Shown piece after piece: positions 16,754-25,135 of a stretch of DNA of 55,755 bases (the first letter of the stretch is position 1; every line of letters begins with the position of its first letter). Both the position numbers and the translations under genes were made by a program. The notes beneath the pieces were generated by a model. It ran no database searches. It was not told the DNA's origin and saw only the letters and a list, made by a program, of their open reading frames with translations. The stretch comes from JAEDES01 sp045649455. Its GTDB lineage: Bacteria > Bacillota_I > Bacilli_A > RF39 > UBA660. The stretch is from assembly GCA_045649455.1 (NCBI GenBank), contig JAZRPV010000059.1:1-55755 (forward strand). The letters run 5' to 3'.

Positions 16754-17896
16754 TTTTTCTGATTTGAATTTTGTTAGTAAGAATTTTAATACTATTAATG
16801 TATAAATTATAGTAGAAATTATTGTATAAAAGAAATTCATATAATTTATATTATTACTATATAAGTCCATTAGAATTGTTGTATGACTTAGTATTGGGAT
16901 AAAGTAAAAGTATGTTGTTGTATTTACATTTAATACTTGGATAAACATTGGAATCATTGATATTAATTCTAATGTTTGACCTGCTGCTTGGGCTTCTTTA
17001 TATGATTTAGATGACGATGTTACTGCAATAGCAAGTCCGGCTATTAAACATGATGCTACTAAACATATTAAGATACCTAATGCAATTGTTGGGAAATTCA
17101 TTGTAAATTCTTTATAAATTTCAAATTTTAATGAGGCAACTTTGATACTTACTAAAGTAATTATAAATCCCATAATTGATGAACATAATCCAATTATTAC
17201 TGTTGCAAGATATTTTCCTATAATTAATTCATTTGTTGTTATTGGTAGTGTTAGAATTGTTTCTAATGTACCATGTTCTTTTTCTGTAGCGATTGCTGAA
17301 GTTGCCATATTAATTGTTGCTAGAGAAATAGAAATTATGATATATGAGAAAGCTATTCCAATTACCATTGTTAACATTAATGCAGTTGCAGATGTATCTT
17401 CTCCATTAACATTTTTAAATTCTATTTGTAAGTTATCATATACTACTTCTGGATCTATATTATTTTCATATAAATATAAATCTCCTAAATATTTATTATA
17501 TGATGATAAATAACTTTCAATTAGGGTTCCTACTGTTGTTGCAGTCATATCAGAATCATCTATATAAATAGTATATGTATCATTTTCTTTTAAAATATAG
17601 GCTTCCAAATTACCATTATCATATGCTTCTTTTACTGCAGCGTCTCTTTTATATATTTTTGGTTCTAGTTGCATTTCTTCTAAATAGATTTTTTCTACTT
17701 CTGTAGGTTCATAATTAATACCAATTTTATATTTAGTTGATTCTGTCCCTACTACTTCAGTATCCATAAATCCATATAGGAATATTAATACTCCTATCAT
17801 TAATGGAAATGCTAGAATCATAATAATTGTTTTTTTATCTCGAAATACTGAACGTAATTCTTTTTTTATTGTTATTAAAAGATTATTTTTATTCAT
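16736..17896 (-). CDS. ABC-2 type exporter permease (NatB-like)
   Basis: 386-aa membrane subunit of an ABC exporter. One N-terminal membrane helix (MILAFPLMIGVLIFLYGF) is followed by a large external domain of about 140 residues, then five or six helices with the EKEHGTLETILTLP cytoplasmic segment typical of NatB/YhaP-type permeases. Family members export sodium or antimicrobial compounds; the substrate cannot be read here. It overlaps the ATPase gene by 8 bp and forms a two-gene operon with it. Confidence 0.85.
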   Translation of the reverse strand: MNKNNLLITIKKELRSVFRDKKTIIMILAFPLMIGVLIFLYGFMDTEVVGTESTKYKIGINYEPTEVEKIYLEEMQLEPKIYKRDAAVKEAYDNGNLEAYILKENDTYTIYIDDSDMTATTVGTLIESYLSSYNKYLGDLYLYENNIDPEVVYDNLQIEFKNVNGEDTSATALMLTMVIGIAFSYIIISISLATINMATSAIATEKEHGTLETILTLPITTNELIIGKYLATVIIGLCSSIMGFIITLVSIKVASLKFEIYKEFTMNFPTIALGILICLVASCLIAGLAIAVTSSSKSYKEAQAAGQTLELISMIPMFIQVLNVNTTTYFYFIPILSHTTILMDLYSNNINYMNFFYTIISTIIYTLIVLKFLLTKFKSEKVLFQS

Positions 17897-18641
17897 GTTT
17901 TCCTCCTATCAATTCAAAGAAGGCATCTCTTAAGTTTGTTGTATGTGTATTTTTCTTTATTTCTTTTGGTGAACCTATAGCGATTACTTTTCCTTTATTA
18001 ATCATTACTATTTTGTCACAAATATTTTCTGCTTCTTCCATATAATGTGTTGAATATAAAATACATTTTTTATTTTCTTTTTCTTCTTTTACAAAGTCTA
18101 ATATTACTTTACTAGAAATTACATCTAATCCACTTGTAGGTTCATCTAATATATAATATTTTGGATTATTAATTAGACATCTTGCGATTGATGTTCTTTG
18201 ATATTGACCAGTTGATAGAGTTTCTATTCTTTGATGTGCGAATGATTTCATATCAAACTTAGATATTATATTTTTAATTATCTTTTCTAATTCTTGTCCT
18301 TTTAATCCATAATATTCTCCACACATTTTTAATAATTCATATGGAGAGATGTCTTTATATAACTTTGTATTTCCAGTTAAGAAAGCAATATCTTTTTTTA
18401 TGGAAATTGATTCTTTTTTATGAGATCTTTCATCAATTAAAATATCTCCTTTAGTTGGTGTCATTATACCAGCAATCATTCTAAGTAATGTGGTCTTCCC
18501 TGCCCCGTTTGGTCCTAATATACCGACTACTTCACCAGGAGATGCAGTAAATGAAATATTTGAATCAGCATAGAAATCTATTGTTTCTTTTTTTGATATT
18601 TGTTTTTTAAATTTTTTATATACATTTTTAACTTCTATCAT
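17889..18641 (-). CDS. ABC transporter ATPase (NatA-like)
   Basis: 250-aa nucleotide-binding subunit paired with the permease at 16736-17896. Walker A GPNGAGKTT lies near residue 43. The signature is LSTGQYQR, with Thr in place of the second residue of the usual LSGGQ. Walker B is YYILDEPTSGLD, and the H-loop is YSTHYMEEAE. The LSTG form is common in NatA-type drug and sodium exporters. The ATG follows GAGGAG. The operon starts here and ends at the terminator near 16725. Confidence 0.92.
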   Translation of the reverse strand: MIEVKNVYKKFKKQISKKETIDFYADSNISFTASPGEVVGILGPNGAGKTTLLRMIAGIMTPTKGDILIDERSHKKESISIKKDIAFLTGNTKLYKDISPYELLKMCGEYYGLKGQELEKIIKNIISKFDMKSFAHQRIETLSTGQYQRTSIARCLINNPKYYILDEPTSGLDVISSKVILDFVKEEKENKKCILYSTHYMEEAENICDKIVMINKGKVIAIGSPKEIKKNTHTTNLRDAFFELIGGKHE

Positions 18642-18669
18642 ATTTATTCTCCTCTAGTATAGTTTAACA

Positions 18670-18695
18670 TAAAAAAAAAGAAGATTCTACTTCTT
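18670..18695 (-). terminator. Terminator of the VUT-family gene
   Basis: On the minus strand, AAGAAG-TAGAAT-CTTCTT followed by a run of T. The stop codon lies inside the hairpin. Confidence 0.8.
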
Positions 18696-19274
18696 ACTGT
18701 ATAATCCTCTTTTAATACTTTTATCAAATAAAGTAATAACTATTATTTCTACTAATTGAATTACTAGTGTTATAAAATATCCACCCCAGAAATCTTTTCC
18801 TATTACTAAATTAGCTTGCATTACTGTATATGCTAGATAGAAAGCAATTAATGCAAATATATAATTTATTAATACTAAGATGTATGGAGATGATGTATTA
18901 TTTAATAAGAAACAATAGATAAATAAATTAACTAATTGACATACTAAATATCCTACTACTTGTCCTGATACAATACTAAATGAAAAGTTTATTCCTATTG
19001 CAAAATACATTATTGCGACAAATGCTATTAGTGATAGTGTTGATATTGCTATTGCTAGTAAACTTCTTTTAAATCCATATTTTTTTGTAATATAATTTGT
19101 TATTAATAATATTACTGGTATTAAAAAGATTGCATATGTTACTTTTGTTGTTAAAACGAATGTATAATTTTTTAATGATTCTGTTAATATTACTATTGTT
19201 GATAATAACATAATATAAATCCAACTATCATTATACATTTCTTGTAATTCTTCTTTAGTCATTTTCTTTGTCAT
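18687..19274 (-). CDS. VUT-family membrane protein (queuosine-precursor transporter-like)
   Basis: 195-aa membrane protein with about six helices. The block FLIPVILLITNYITKKYGFKR followed by SGQVVGYLVCQLVNLFIY resembles VUT/YhhQ transporters, which import queuosine precursors. The similarity is by eye and moderate. The ATG at 19274 follows GAGGTG at six bases; three upstream codons in frame lie inside the SD. It is a single-gene unit, and no queuosine biosynthesis genes are nearby, so the substrate is uncertain. Confidence 0.55.
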   Translation of the reverse strand: MTKKMTKEELQEMYNDSWIYIMLLSTIVILTESLKNYTFVLTTKVTYAIFLIPVILLITNYITKKYGFKRSLLAIAISTLSLIAFVAIMYFAIGINFSFSIVSGQVVGYLVCQLVNLFIYCFLLNNTSSPYILVLINYIFALIAFYLAYTVMQANLVIGKDFWGGYFITLVIQLVEIIVITLFDKSIKRGLYSKK

Positions 19275-19333
19275 AATAAACACCTCTTTACTATATTAGT
19301 ATTATATCAATAATATATAATTTTATCAATTAA

Positions 19334-19360
19334 AAGAAAAAAAGGTGATTACTCACCTTT
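19334..19360 (-). terminator. Terminator of the rimP-nusA-infB-rbfA operon
   Basis: On the minus strand, AAAGGTGA-GTAA-TCACCTTT followed by T-rich sequence. The rbfA stop codon lies in the loop. Confidence 0.85.
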
Positions 19361-19699
19361 TTCTTTAATCTTTTCAATAATTGATTCAATATGATTTCCA
19401 TATTCAATGGAATTATCATAAATAAATTTTAATTCTGGAGTATGTCTTATTTCTACTCTTTTTGATAATTCACCTCTAATGAATGAAGCTGCTTTATTTA
19501 AAGCTTCTAGAGTAGATTCTTTTTTATTATCATCTAGGACAGTGAAATAAACTTTAGCGAATGATAAATCATTTGTAGTTTCTACTCCTGTAATTGTTAC
19601 AAATTTAATATCTTCATCTTTTATTTCAGTCATTAAAATCATACTTATTTCTTCTTGGAATGCATGATTTAATCTTTCTATTTTTACATTGTTTGCCAT
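19349..19699 (-). CDS. rbfA: Ribosome-binding factor A
   Basis: 116-aa KH-type assembly factor that binds the 30S subunit and aids 16S rRNA 5'-end maturation. Supporting features are the opening RLNHAFQEEISMILMTEI, AKVYFTV and the closing RHTPELKFIYDNSIEYG. The length is normal. It is the last gene of the nusA-infB operon, directly before its terminator. In B. subtilis truB follows; here truB is elsewhere, fused to a peptidase. Confidence 0.93.
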   Translation of the reverse strand: MANNVKIERLNHAFQEEISMILMTEIKDEDIKFVTITGVETTNDLSFAKVYFTVLDDNKKESTLEALNKAASFIRGELSKRVEIRHTPELKFIYDNSIEYGNHIESIIEKIKEKGE

Positions 19700-19711
19700 A
19701 GAATGTACCTC

Positions 19712-20083
19712 CTATTTTTTTAAAATTAATTGGTCAGTAACTTTTTTAGTTGGAAATTTTCTATTATAGGCTAAATCCATAAATTCTTCTGTTTCAGTCA
19801 TATGATCTTCTACATCATAGAATCTTACTAATCTCTTAGTATCTCCTTGATGCTTGAATACTGCTATTGCAGTTGAATCTTCTGAAATATCAATAGAATA
19901 TATTTCTTCACCCATTTTTGCTACGTATAGAGTTACTTCTTTAATTGAAGAGTGTTCTACATAACGAACTACAGCGTGTACTGTATTATCATCTTTTTGA
20001 CGGTATTCAATTAAAGCATTATCTGATACAAAGAAGTCGGAGATTACTCTTTCTTCTTTGTCAGCTTTTATTGTTTTTCTCAT
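19712..20083 (-). CDS. Unknown 123-aa protein in the infB-rbfA operon
   Basis: Predicted soluble, beta-rich protein with no known motif. Its ATG overlaps the infB stop codon (TAATG), so it is translationally coupled to infB, and rbfA follows after 12 bp. In B. subtilis this slot holds ylxP (DUF503), but the sequence does not resemble it. The WD-like repeated pattern IYSIDISEDSTAIAVFKHQGDTKRLVRFYD might be one or two beta-propeller-type blades, but the protein is too short for a propeller. The position implies a role in translation or ribosome assembly; this is inference. Confidence 0.7.
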   Translation of the reverse strand: MRKTIKADKEERVISDFFVSDNALIEYRQKDDNTVHAVVRYVEHSSIKEVTLYVAKMGEEIYSIDISEDSTAIAVFKHQGDTKRLVRFYDVEDHMTETEEFMDLAYNRKFPTKKVTDQLILKK

Positions 20084-22236
20084 TATCTTTTAATTTCAAC
20101 TAATTCATAGATTTCAATGATATCATTTTCTTTATAATCTTGACAGTTTTCTAAAGTGATACCACAATCCATGTCTTTTTTAACTTCTTTTACTTGATCT
20201 TTTTCATGTTGTAATGTTTTTACTGAACCATTATATACAACTACGTCATCACGAAGGATACGAGCTTTTTGATTATTTTTAACGATACCACTTGTTACGT
20301 GACATCCTGCGATTAATCCAACTTTAGAGAATTTAAAGATTTGTCTGATTTCTAATGTACCAGTTACTTTTTCTTCATAAATTGGTTCTAACATACCTTT
20401 CATTGCTGCTTCCATTTCTTCTACAGCTTTATAGATAATGTCGTATGTTTTAATTGAGATTCCATATTCTTTTGCAGTGTCAACAGTTTTTCCTGATGCA
20501 CGTACATTGAATCCAATTACGATTGCATTTGAAGCACTTGCTAGAACGATATCACTTTCTGTAATTCCTCCTACTGCTCCACGTACTACTTTTACTCTTA
20601 CACCTTCAACATCAATTTTTTCTAAAGCATTTTTAACTGCTTCTAAACTTCCGTTTACATCAGCTTTTAAAACTACATTAACTTCTTTAACACCTGTTTG
20701 AATTTGTCCAAATAAGTCTTCTAATGTCATACCACTGAAGTTAGAATCTTTTTCTTTTGAACGAAGAGTTCTTTCTTCTGCGATTTGTTTAGCTTGTTTT
20801 TCTGATTCAAATGCCATGAATTTATCTCCAGCAGATGGCACTTCTGAAATACCAGTTACCTCTACTGGTGTTGATGGAGATGCTTCAACAATATTTTGTC
20901 CTTTATCATTTTTTAATGTTCTTACTTTACCGAAGTAATTACCAATAACGATAGGATCTCCTAAACGTAATGTTCCGTTTTGGATTAATAATGTTGCAGT
21001 TGAACCTACTTTACTATCTTTTTTAGATTCAATTACAGCACCTGTTGCATAACGATTTGGATTTGCTTTATATCCTTCCATTTCAGCAACTAATAAGATA
21101 TTTTCTAATAATTCATTAATTCCAGTTCCAGCTTTAGCAGAAATTTTATTAACAATTGTATCTCCACCCCATTCTTCTGGAGTTAGACCATTTTCTACTA
21201 ATCCTGTCATAATTCTTTCAATATTTGCTTCTGGCTTATCAATTTTGTTGATGGCAACTAAAATTGGTACTCCTGCAGCTTTTGCATGGTCAATTGCCTC
21301 TTTAGTTTGTGGCATTACACCATCATCTGCAGCAACAATAATAATTACGATATCTGTAATTGATGCTCCACGTGCACGCATTTCAGTGAATGCAGCATGT
21401 CCTGGTGTATCAATAAATGTAATTAATTTATTATTACATTTTACTGAGTAAGCTCCGATAGCTTGAGTGATTCCTCCAGCTTCTCCACTTGCTACGTTAG
21501 ATTTTCTAATTGCGTCTAATAATGTAGTTTTTCCATGGTCAACGTGTCCCATAATTGTAACTACTGGTGGACGTTCAATTAAATCTTCTTCTCTATCTTC
21601 AATTTCAAATGATTCGAAATTAGATATGTCAGCTGTTTCTTCTTTCTTTAATGTCTTATCATATTCAGATACGATAATTTCTGCAGTATCATAATCAACT
21701 GATTGATTTACAGCAGCCATTACTCCAAGTCCCATTAATTTCTTAACTAAATCGATTGGAGCGATTTCTAATGATGTTGCAAGTTCTGTAACAGTCATTC
21801 CTTCTTTATATAAAATTACATTTTCGTCTTGTACTTGTTCGTTACTTTGTAATTTTTCACGATTCTTGTACATCTTTTTACGTTCTTTTAAGAAGTCTTT
21901 TTTATTATTGTTATTATTAGCATTTTCTACTTTAGTTGATTTCTTTGGTTTTACTTTTTCAAATGTTTGAGTATTTTCTAAATCAAATTTAGTATGTTTT
22001 GCTAATTCTTCAGCTTTATCAATTACTTCTTCTTCATCTTCGTAATCTTCATCCATTGATAAGTCACCTTCTACATAGTCTTCACTATCTTGAATTTGAT
22101 TATCTAATAGAATAATTTCTTCATCTGTTAAAGTTGTTGTTGCGTCTTGATATGGAATATCTAATTGATCACATAATCTCATTATTTCTTCTATAGATTT
22201 TCCTACGTCTAATGCATAATCTTCTAAATTCATCAT
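20083..22236 (-). CDS. infB: Translation initiation factor IF-2
   Basis: GTPase that places initiator fMet-tRNA in the ribosomal P site and joins the subunits. The 717 aa begin with a short N-terminal segment and an IF2_N helical domain. The G domain follows, with GHVDHGKTT (G1), DTPGHAAF (G3) and NKID (G4), and then domains II-IV. The N-terminal region is acidic and short compared with long forms. Tandem ATGs lie at 22236 and 22233; the first has GAGGTG at seven bases. It is central in the rimP-nusA-ylxR-infB operon; ylxQ, usual between ylxR and infB, is absent. Confidence 0.97.
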   Translation of the reverse strand: MMNLEDYALDVGKSIEEIMRLCDQLDIPYQDATTTLTDEEIILLDNQIQDSEDYVEGDLSMDEDYEDEEEVIDKAEELAKHTKFDLENTQTFEKVKPKKSTKVENANNNNNKKDFLKERKKMYKNREKLQSNEQVQDENVILYKEGMTVTELATSLEIAPIDLVKKLMGLGVMAAVNQSVDYDTAEIIVSEYDKTLKKEETADISNFESFEIEDREEDLIERPPVVTIMGHVDHGKTTLLDAIRKSNVASGEAGGITQAIGAYSVKCNNKLITFIDTPGHAAFTEMRARGASITDIVIIIVAADDGVMPQTKEAIDHAKAAGVPILVAINKIDKPEANIERIMTGLVENGLTPEEWGGDTIVNKISAKAGTGINELLENILLVAEMEGYKANPNRYATGAVIESKKDSKVGSTATLLIQNGTLRLGDPIVIGNYFGKVRTLKNDKGQNIVEASPSTPVEVTGISEVPSAGDKFMAFESEKQAKQIAEERTLRSKEKDSNFSGMTLEDLFGQIQTGVKEVNVVLKADVNGSLEAVKNALEKIDVEGVRVKVVRGAVGGITESDIVLASASNAIVIGFNVRASGKTVDTAKEYGISIKTYDIIYKAVEEMEAAMKGMLEPIYEEKVTGTLEIRQIFKFSKVGLIAGCHVTSGIVKNNQKARILRDDVVVYNGSVKTLQHEKDQVKEVKKDMDCGITLENCQDYKENDIIEIYELVEIKR

Positions 22237-22247
22237 TAGGACTCACC

Positions 22248-22511
22248 TCACTTTTCTATAATTTGTCTTATTTCCTCATAAACACTATCTTCAATAGTGC
22301 ATTCTAAGCGTTTTTCTAATAATTTAGATTTTATTGCTTTTTCTAATACAGAAACATCTTTTTTAATATATGCTCCTCTACCATTTAACTTTCCTGTTTC
22401 GTCAGCTTTTACTTCTCCTTCTGGAGTTCTAACGATACGTAAAAGTTCTTGTTTTGGTAATTGTTCTTTTGTAATAACACATGATCTTAAAGGTACTTTT
22501 TTTACTTTCAT
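22248..22511 (-). CDS. ylxR: YlxR/RnpM family RNA-binding protein
   Basis: 87-aa small nucleic-acid-binding protein encoded between nusA and infB. RnpM in B. subtilis modulates RNase P. The conserved RSCVITKEQLPKQELLRIVR and LNGRGAYI segments are visible. Its stop codon is TGA, the only TGA among 55 stops I could read in this window. An in-frame TAA follows four codons later, after Gly-Glu-Ser, and the sequence in between doubles as the infB Shine-Dalgarno. Confidence 0.88.
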   Translation of the reverse strand: MKVKKVPLRSCVITKEQLPKQELLRIVRTPEGEVKADETGKLNGRGAYIKKDVSVLEKAIKSKLLEKRLECTIEDSVYEEIRQIIEK

Positions 22512-22522
22512 GTTACCTCCTA

Positions 22523-23695
22523 TTATCTAAAATTGATTCCTGCTTCTCTTGCTTGTTCAGTTGTTTTAATATCAATTTTGTAATGTGTTAATTTAGAAGC
22601 TAGACGAGCATTTTGTCCTTTTTTACCAATTGCTAATGAGAAGTTATCTCCATCAGCAATAACCATTGCTTCTTGTTTCTTTGGATCAGTAATTGCTACT
22701 GTTAATTCTTTTGCTGGTGATAAAGCATTTTCAATAAATACTGCTGGATCAGAATCGTATTTAACTACGTCTAATTTTTCTCCACCTAATTCTTCGATAA
22801 TTCTAGCAATTCTTGAACCTTTTTCTCCAATACAAGCTCCAATTGGATCTACTTGTGGATTTTCTGAATATACAGCTACTTTACTTCTGTTTCCAGCATC
22901 TCTTGCTACTGAATATAACATAACTGTTCCATCATTAATTTCTGGAATTTCTAATTCAAATAATCTTTTTACAAATCCGTAATGTGCTCTACTTAAAAGA
23001 ATTAACATATTCTTTCCTGAGTTATCAACTTTAGATACATATACTTTAATTTGTGATCCCATAACAATTTTTTCTCCTGGGATAATATCTTTTTTAGGTA
23101 GGATTCCGTTTGTTCTTCCTAAATCAATAAAGTAGTTATCTGTATCTTCTAGAGCTACTGTTCCGATTAATAGTTCATCTTGTTTGTCTCCAAACTCTTC
23201 CATGATACTATTTCTTTCAGCTTCTCTAATTTTTTGTACTACTACTTGTTTAGCTGTTGCTGCTGCAACACGTCCAAAATCTTTTGGAGTTACTTCTGTA
23301 TCGATTGTATCTCCTAATTCTAGTGTCTTATCTAATTTTTTAGCTTCACTTAACTTAATTTCTGTTTCAGGGTTGAAATAGTTTGGAGCTTCTTCTTCTG
23401 TTTCTTCTCCTTCAACTTCTTCCTCTTCTTCATCTTCATCAGTATAGTGTTCAAATAAGTAATCTTCATATTCTTCTTTTGTCATCTTATCATCTTCTAC
23501 TACTGTTAAGAATGAATATACTTTAATTTCTCCTGTTGCACGATCAAATAATACTTTTACGTTTGTTTTTGAATTAAAGTTTTTCTTGTATGCAGAAGTT
23601 AATGCTAATTCCATAGCACTGTATACTACTTCTGGGTCAATATCTTTTTCTTTTACGATGTTATCTAAAGCTTTTTTGAATTCTTTACTATTCAT
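22523..23695 (-). CDS. nusA: Transcription termination/antitermination factor NusA
   Basis: RNA polymerase-associated factor affecting pausing, termination and rRNA antitermination. It has the N-terminal NusA domain (AMELALTSAYKKNF), an acidic insertion rich in Glu (about 88-110), the S1 domain, and two KH domains with GACIGEKGSRI and AIGKKGQNARLAS. The length (390 aa) fits Gram-positive NusA without the C-terminal repeats. Two in-frame ATGs exist; the second, at 23695, has AAGGAG nine bases upstream and the first only three. The gene begins inside the end of rimP. Confidence 0.95.
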   Translation of the reverse strand: MNSKEFKKALDNIVKEKDIDPEVVYSAMELALTSAYKKNFNSKTNVKVLFDRATGEIKVYSFLTVVEDDKMTKEEYEDYLFEHYTDEDEEEEEVEGEETEEEAPNYFNPETEIKLSEAKKLDKTLELGDTIDTEVTPKDFGRVAAATAKQVVVQKIREAERNSIMEEFGDKQDELLIGTVALEDTDNYFIDLGRTNGILPKKDIIPGEKIVMGSQIKVYVSKVDNSGKNMLILLSRAHYGFVKRLFELEIPEINDGTVMLYSVARDAGNRSKVAVYSENPQVDPIGACIGEKGSRIARIIEELGGEKLDVVKYDSDPAVFIENALSPAKELTVAITDPKKQEAMVIADGDNFSLAIGKKGQNARLASKLTHYKIDIKTTEQAREAGINFR

Positions 23696-23948
23696 TTTCA
23701 TCTACTCCTTTTTCTTTTGAATAGATATCTAATTCATCGATATCTTCTGGTAGGTTGTTGTTTGTATCCATTATTTTGTTAATTATTCTTGATGCTTCAG
23801 TTACTTTATTTAAATCAATAACTTCTTCACTATCAAGGACGATATTATATACTTTTTTCCCTTCTTCTTCTGATATGAAGGCATCGTCTACAAATACATT
23901 TAAGTCTTTTATTGAATCATTTAAAAGTTCTTGTACTTGTTTTTTCAT
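23688..23948 (-). CDS. rimP: Truncated RimP-like ribosome maturation factor (N-domain only)
   Basis: 86-aa protein in the rimP position before nusA. The visible sequence fits the RimP N-terminal domain only: a hydrophobic/acidic strand, then LDSEEVIDLNKVTEASRIINKIMD corresponding to the I-x-L-D-C-x-x-V-S-R-x-I stretch. The C-terminal SH3-like domain, which makes normal RimP about 150 aa, is missing. The conserved segment that normally follows (EVSSPGLDRPL) is replaced by DELDIYSKEKG. The TAG stop is real and the nusA start overlaps, so this looks like a stable reduced form rather than a fresh frameshift. Confidence 0.7.
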   Translation of the reverse strand: MKKQVQELLNDSIKDLNVFVDDAFISEEEGKKVYNIVLDSEEVIDLNKVTEASRIINKIMDTNNNLPEDIDELDIYSKEKGVDENE

Positions 23949-23968
23949 AATTCACCTCCTAAACAATA

Positions 23969-23995
23969 AGGAGCGGGACATCGCTTCCCACTCCT
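23969..23995 (-). promoter_or_regulatory. Strong leader hairpin before rimP-nusA
   Basis: In the transcript, AGGAGUGGGA pairs with UCCCGCUCCU (10 bp with one G-U) around AGCGAUG. It lies between the promoter and the rimP Shine-Dalgarno sequence, with no U-run after it, so it is not a terminator. The left arm contains an SD-like AGGAG that the stem would hide. It may be an autoregulatory or processing element. Confidence 0.5.
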
Positions 23996-24005
23996 TTCTA
24001 GTCAT

Positions 24006-24033
24006 ATTATATCATACTTTTTATATTTTACAA
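24006..24033 (-). promoter_or_regulatory. Sigma-A promoter for the rimP-nusA-infB-rbfA operon
   Basis: On the minus strand, TTGTAA (24028-24033), 16 bp, TATAAT (24006-24011). Confidence 0.6.
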
Positions 24034-24044
24034 GGAAAATATAC

Positions 24045-24998
24045 TTAAAAGAATAAATAAAAGTAGTAAACAACAAAGATTAGTAACATTATTACTCCTT
24101 CTTGTTTAGATACTGTTTTTTCACTTCTTGCAAATAAGAATAAATCTAATGATGTTAAGAATACTACTAAGATATCTACTACTGAGAAATTTGTTAATGA
24201 AATATCTCCATAGATTGCTACTGGTAATCCTAAAACAATACATACATTAAATATATTTGTACCAATGATATTTCCAATAGTCATTTCAAATTCACCTTTT
24301 CTTGCAGATGTTACTGTCATAAATAACTCTGGAAGAGATGTTCCTATAACTATAGCTGTCATTGTAATAATCTTTTCACTAATACCTAGTCTGTGTGCAA
24401 TGATTGTTGCATTTTCAACAATTAAGTCACTACTTAAAACGATAAGTACGATTGATAAAGCTAGAATAATACTAGATATTATTATACTGTTATATTTTGG
24501 TTCTTGTGGCTTATCTTTTGTCTTATCATGACTTTTAAATAATTGTACTAAGTATGCTACAAACATTAAGAATAATAAAATTAAAATAATACCATCTGCA
24601 CGAGAGAAAATATTATCATGATTGGAATTAAATAAACTATCTAGCATCAATACTGAGAATGATGTTGTTACTAAGAGTAATATAGGCATTTCTTTTTTGA
24701 TAGTTGCATCTTTTATTTTGATATTATTTGTTAAGGCTGCTAAACCAATAATTAAGAAAACGTTTACGATACAGCTACCTACTACATTAGCAAATGCCAT
24801 TGTTCCGTTTTTGGCCATTACACTATTAAATGAAATGGCTAGTTCTGGAGCACATGTACCAAAAGCTACAATTGTTAAAGCTATTAACATTTTTGGTACT
24901 TTAAATTTGATAGCTAATGATGATGCAGCGTCGACTAATACGTCACTTGCTTTGATGATCATTATGAAGCCAACTATTAACAATATTAATTCTAGCAT
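24045..24998 (-). CDS. CaCA-family Na+/Ca2+ antiporter-like protein
   Basis: 317-aa membrane protein with ten helices in two homologous halves. The two alpha repeats hold the ion-binding Glu motifs: GTCAPELAISFNS with GSCIVNVFLIIG, and GTSLPELFMTVTS with GTNIFNVCIVLG. This is the YrbG-type calcium/cation antiporter family. The ATG at 24998 follows AAAGGA at nine bases. The gene sits upstream of rimP, and its 3' end adjoins the nusA-operon promoter; no clear terminator was seen. Confidence 0.88.
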   Translation of the reverse strand: MLELILLIVGFIMIIKASDVLVDAASSLAIKFKVPKMLIALTIVAFGTCAPELAISFNSVMAKNGTMAFANVVGSCIVNVFLIIGLAALTNNIKIKDATIKKEMPILLLVTTSFSVLMLDSLFNSNHDNIFSRADGIILILLFLMFVAYLVQLFKSHDKTKDKPQEPKYNSIIISSIILALSIVLIVLSSDLIVENATIIAHRLGISEKIITMTAIVIGTSLPELFMTVTSARKGEFEMTIGNIIGTNIFNVCIVLGLPVAIYGDISLTNFSVVDILVVFLTSLDLFLFARSEKTVSKQEGVIMLLIFVVYYFYLFF

Positions 24999-25097
24999 CG
25001 TCACACGTCCTTTTACTCTATTCTTACTTAATTATACAATATATTTTTTTGAAGTGGTATATCTAATATTATTGTTTACAGTTTATTTGTAAATTTA

Positions 25098-25127
25098 CAA
25101 AAAAAAGAAACTTTTTTCAAGTTTCTT
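25098..25127 (-). terminator. Terminator of the J-domain/LysM gene
   Basis: On the minus strand, AAGAAACTT-GAAAA-AAGTTTCTT followed by a T-run. Confidence 0.85.
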
Positions 25128-25135
25128 TACATTTT

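Noticed and set aside
22248..22511. YlxR reading through TGA to the TAA four codons later
   Set aside because: The extra codons double as the infB Shine-Dalgarno, and the normal YlxR length ends at the TGA; read-through is possible but not shown.
23969..23995. Terminator or T-box before rimP
   Set aside because: The hairpin has no U-run, and no T-box or other riboswitch core sequence is visible.
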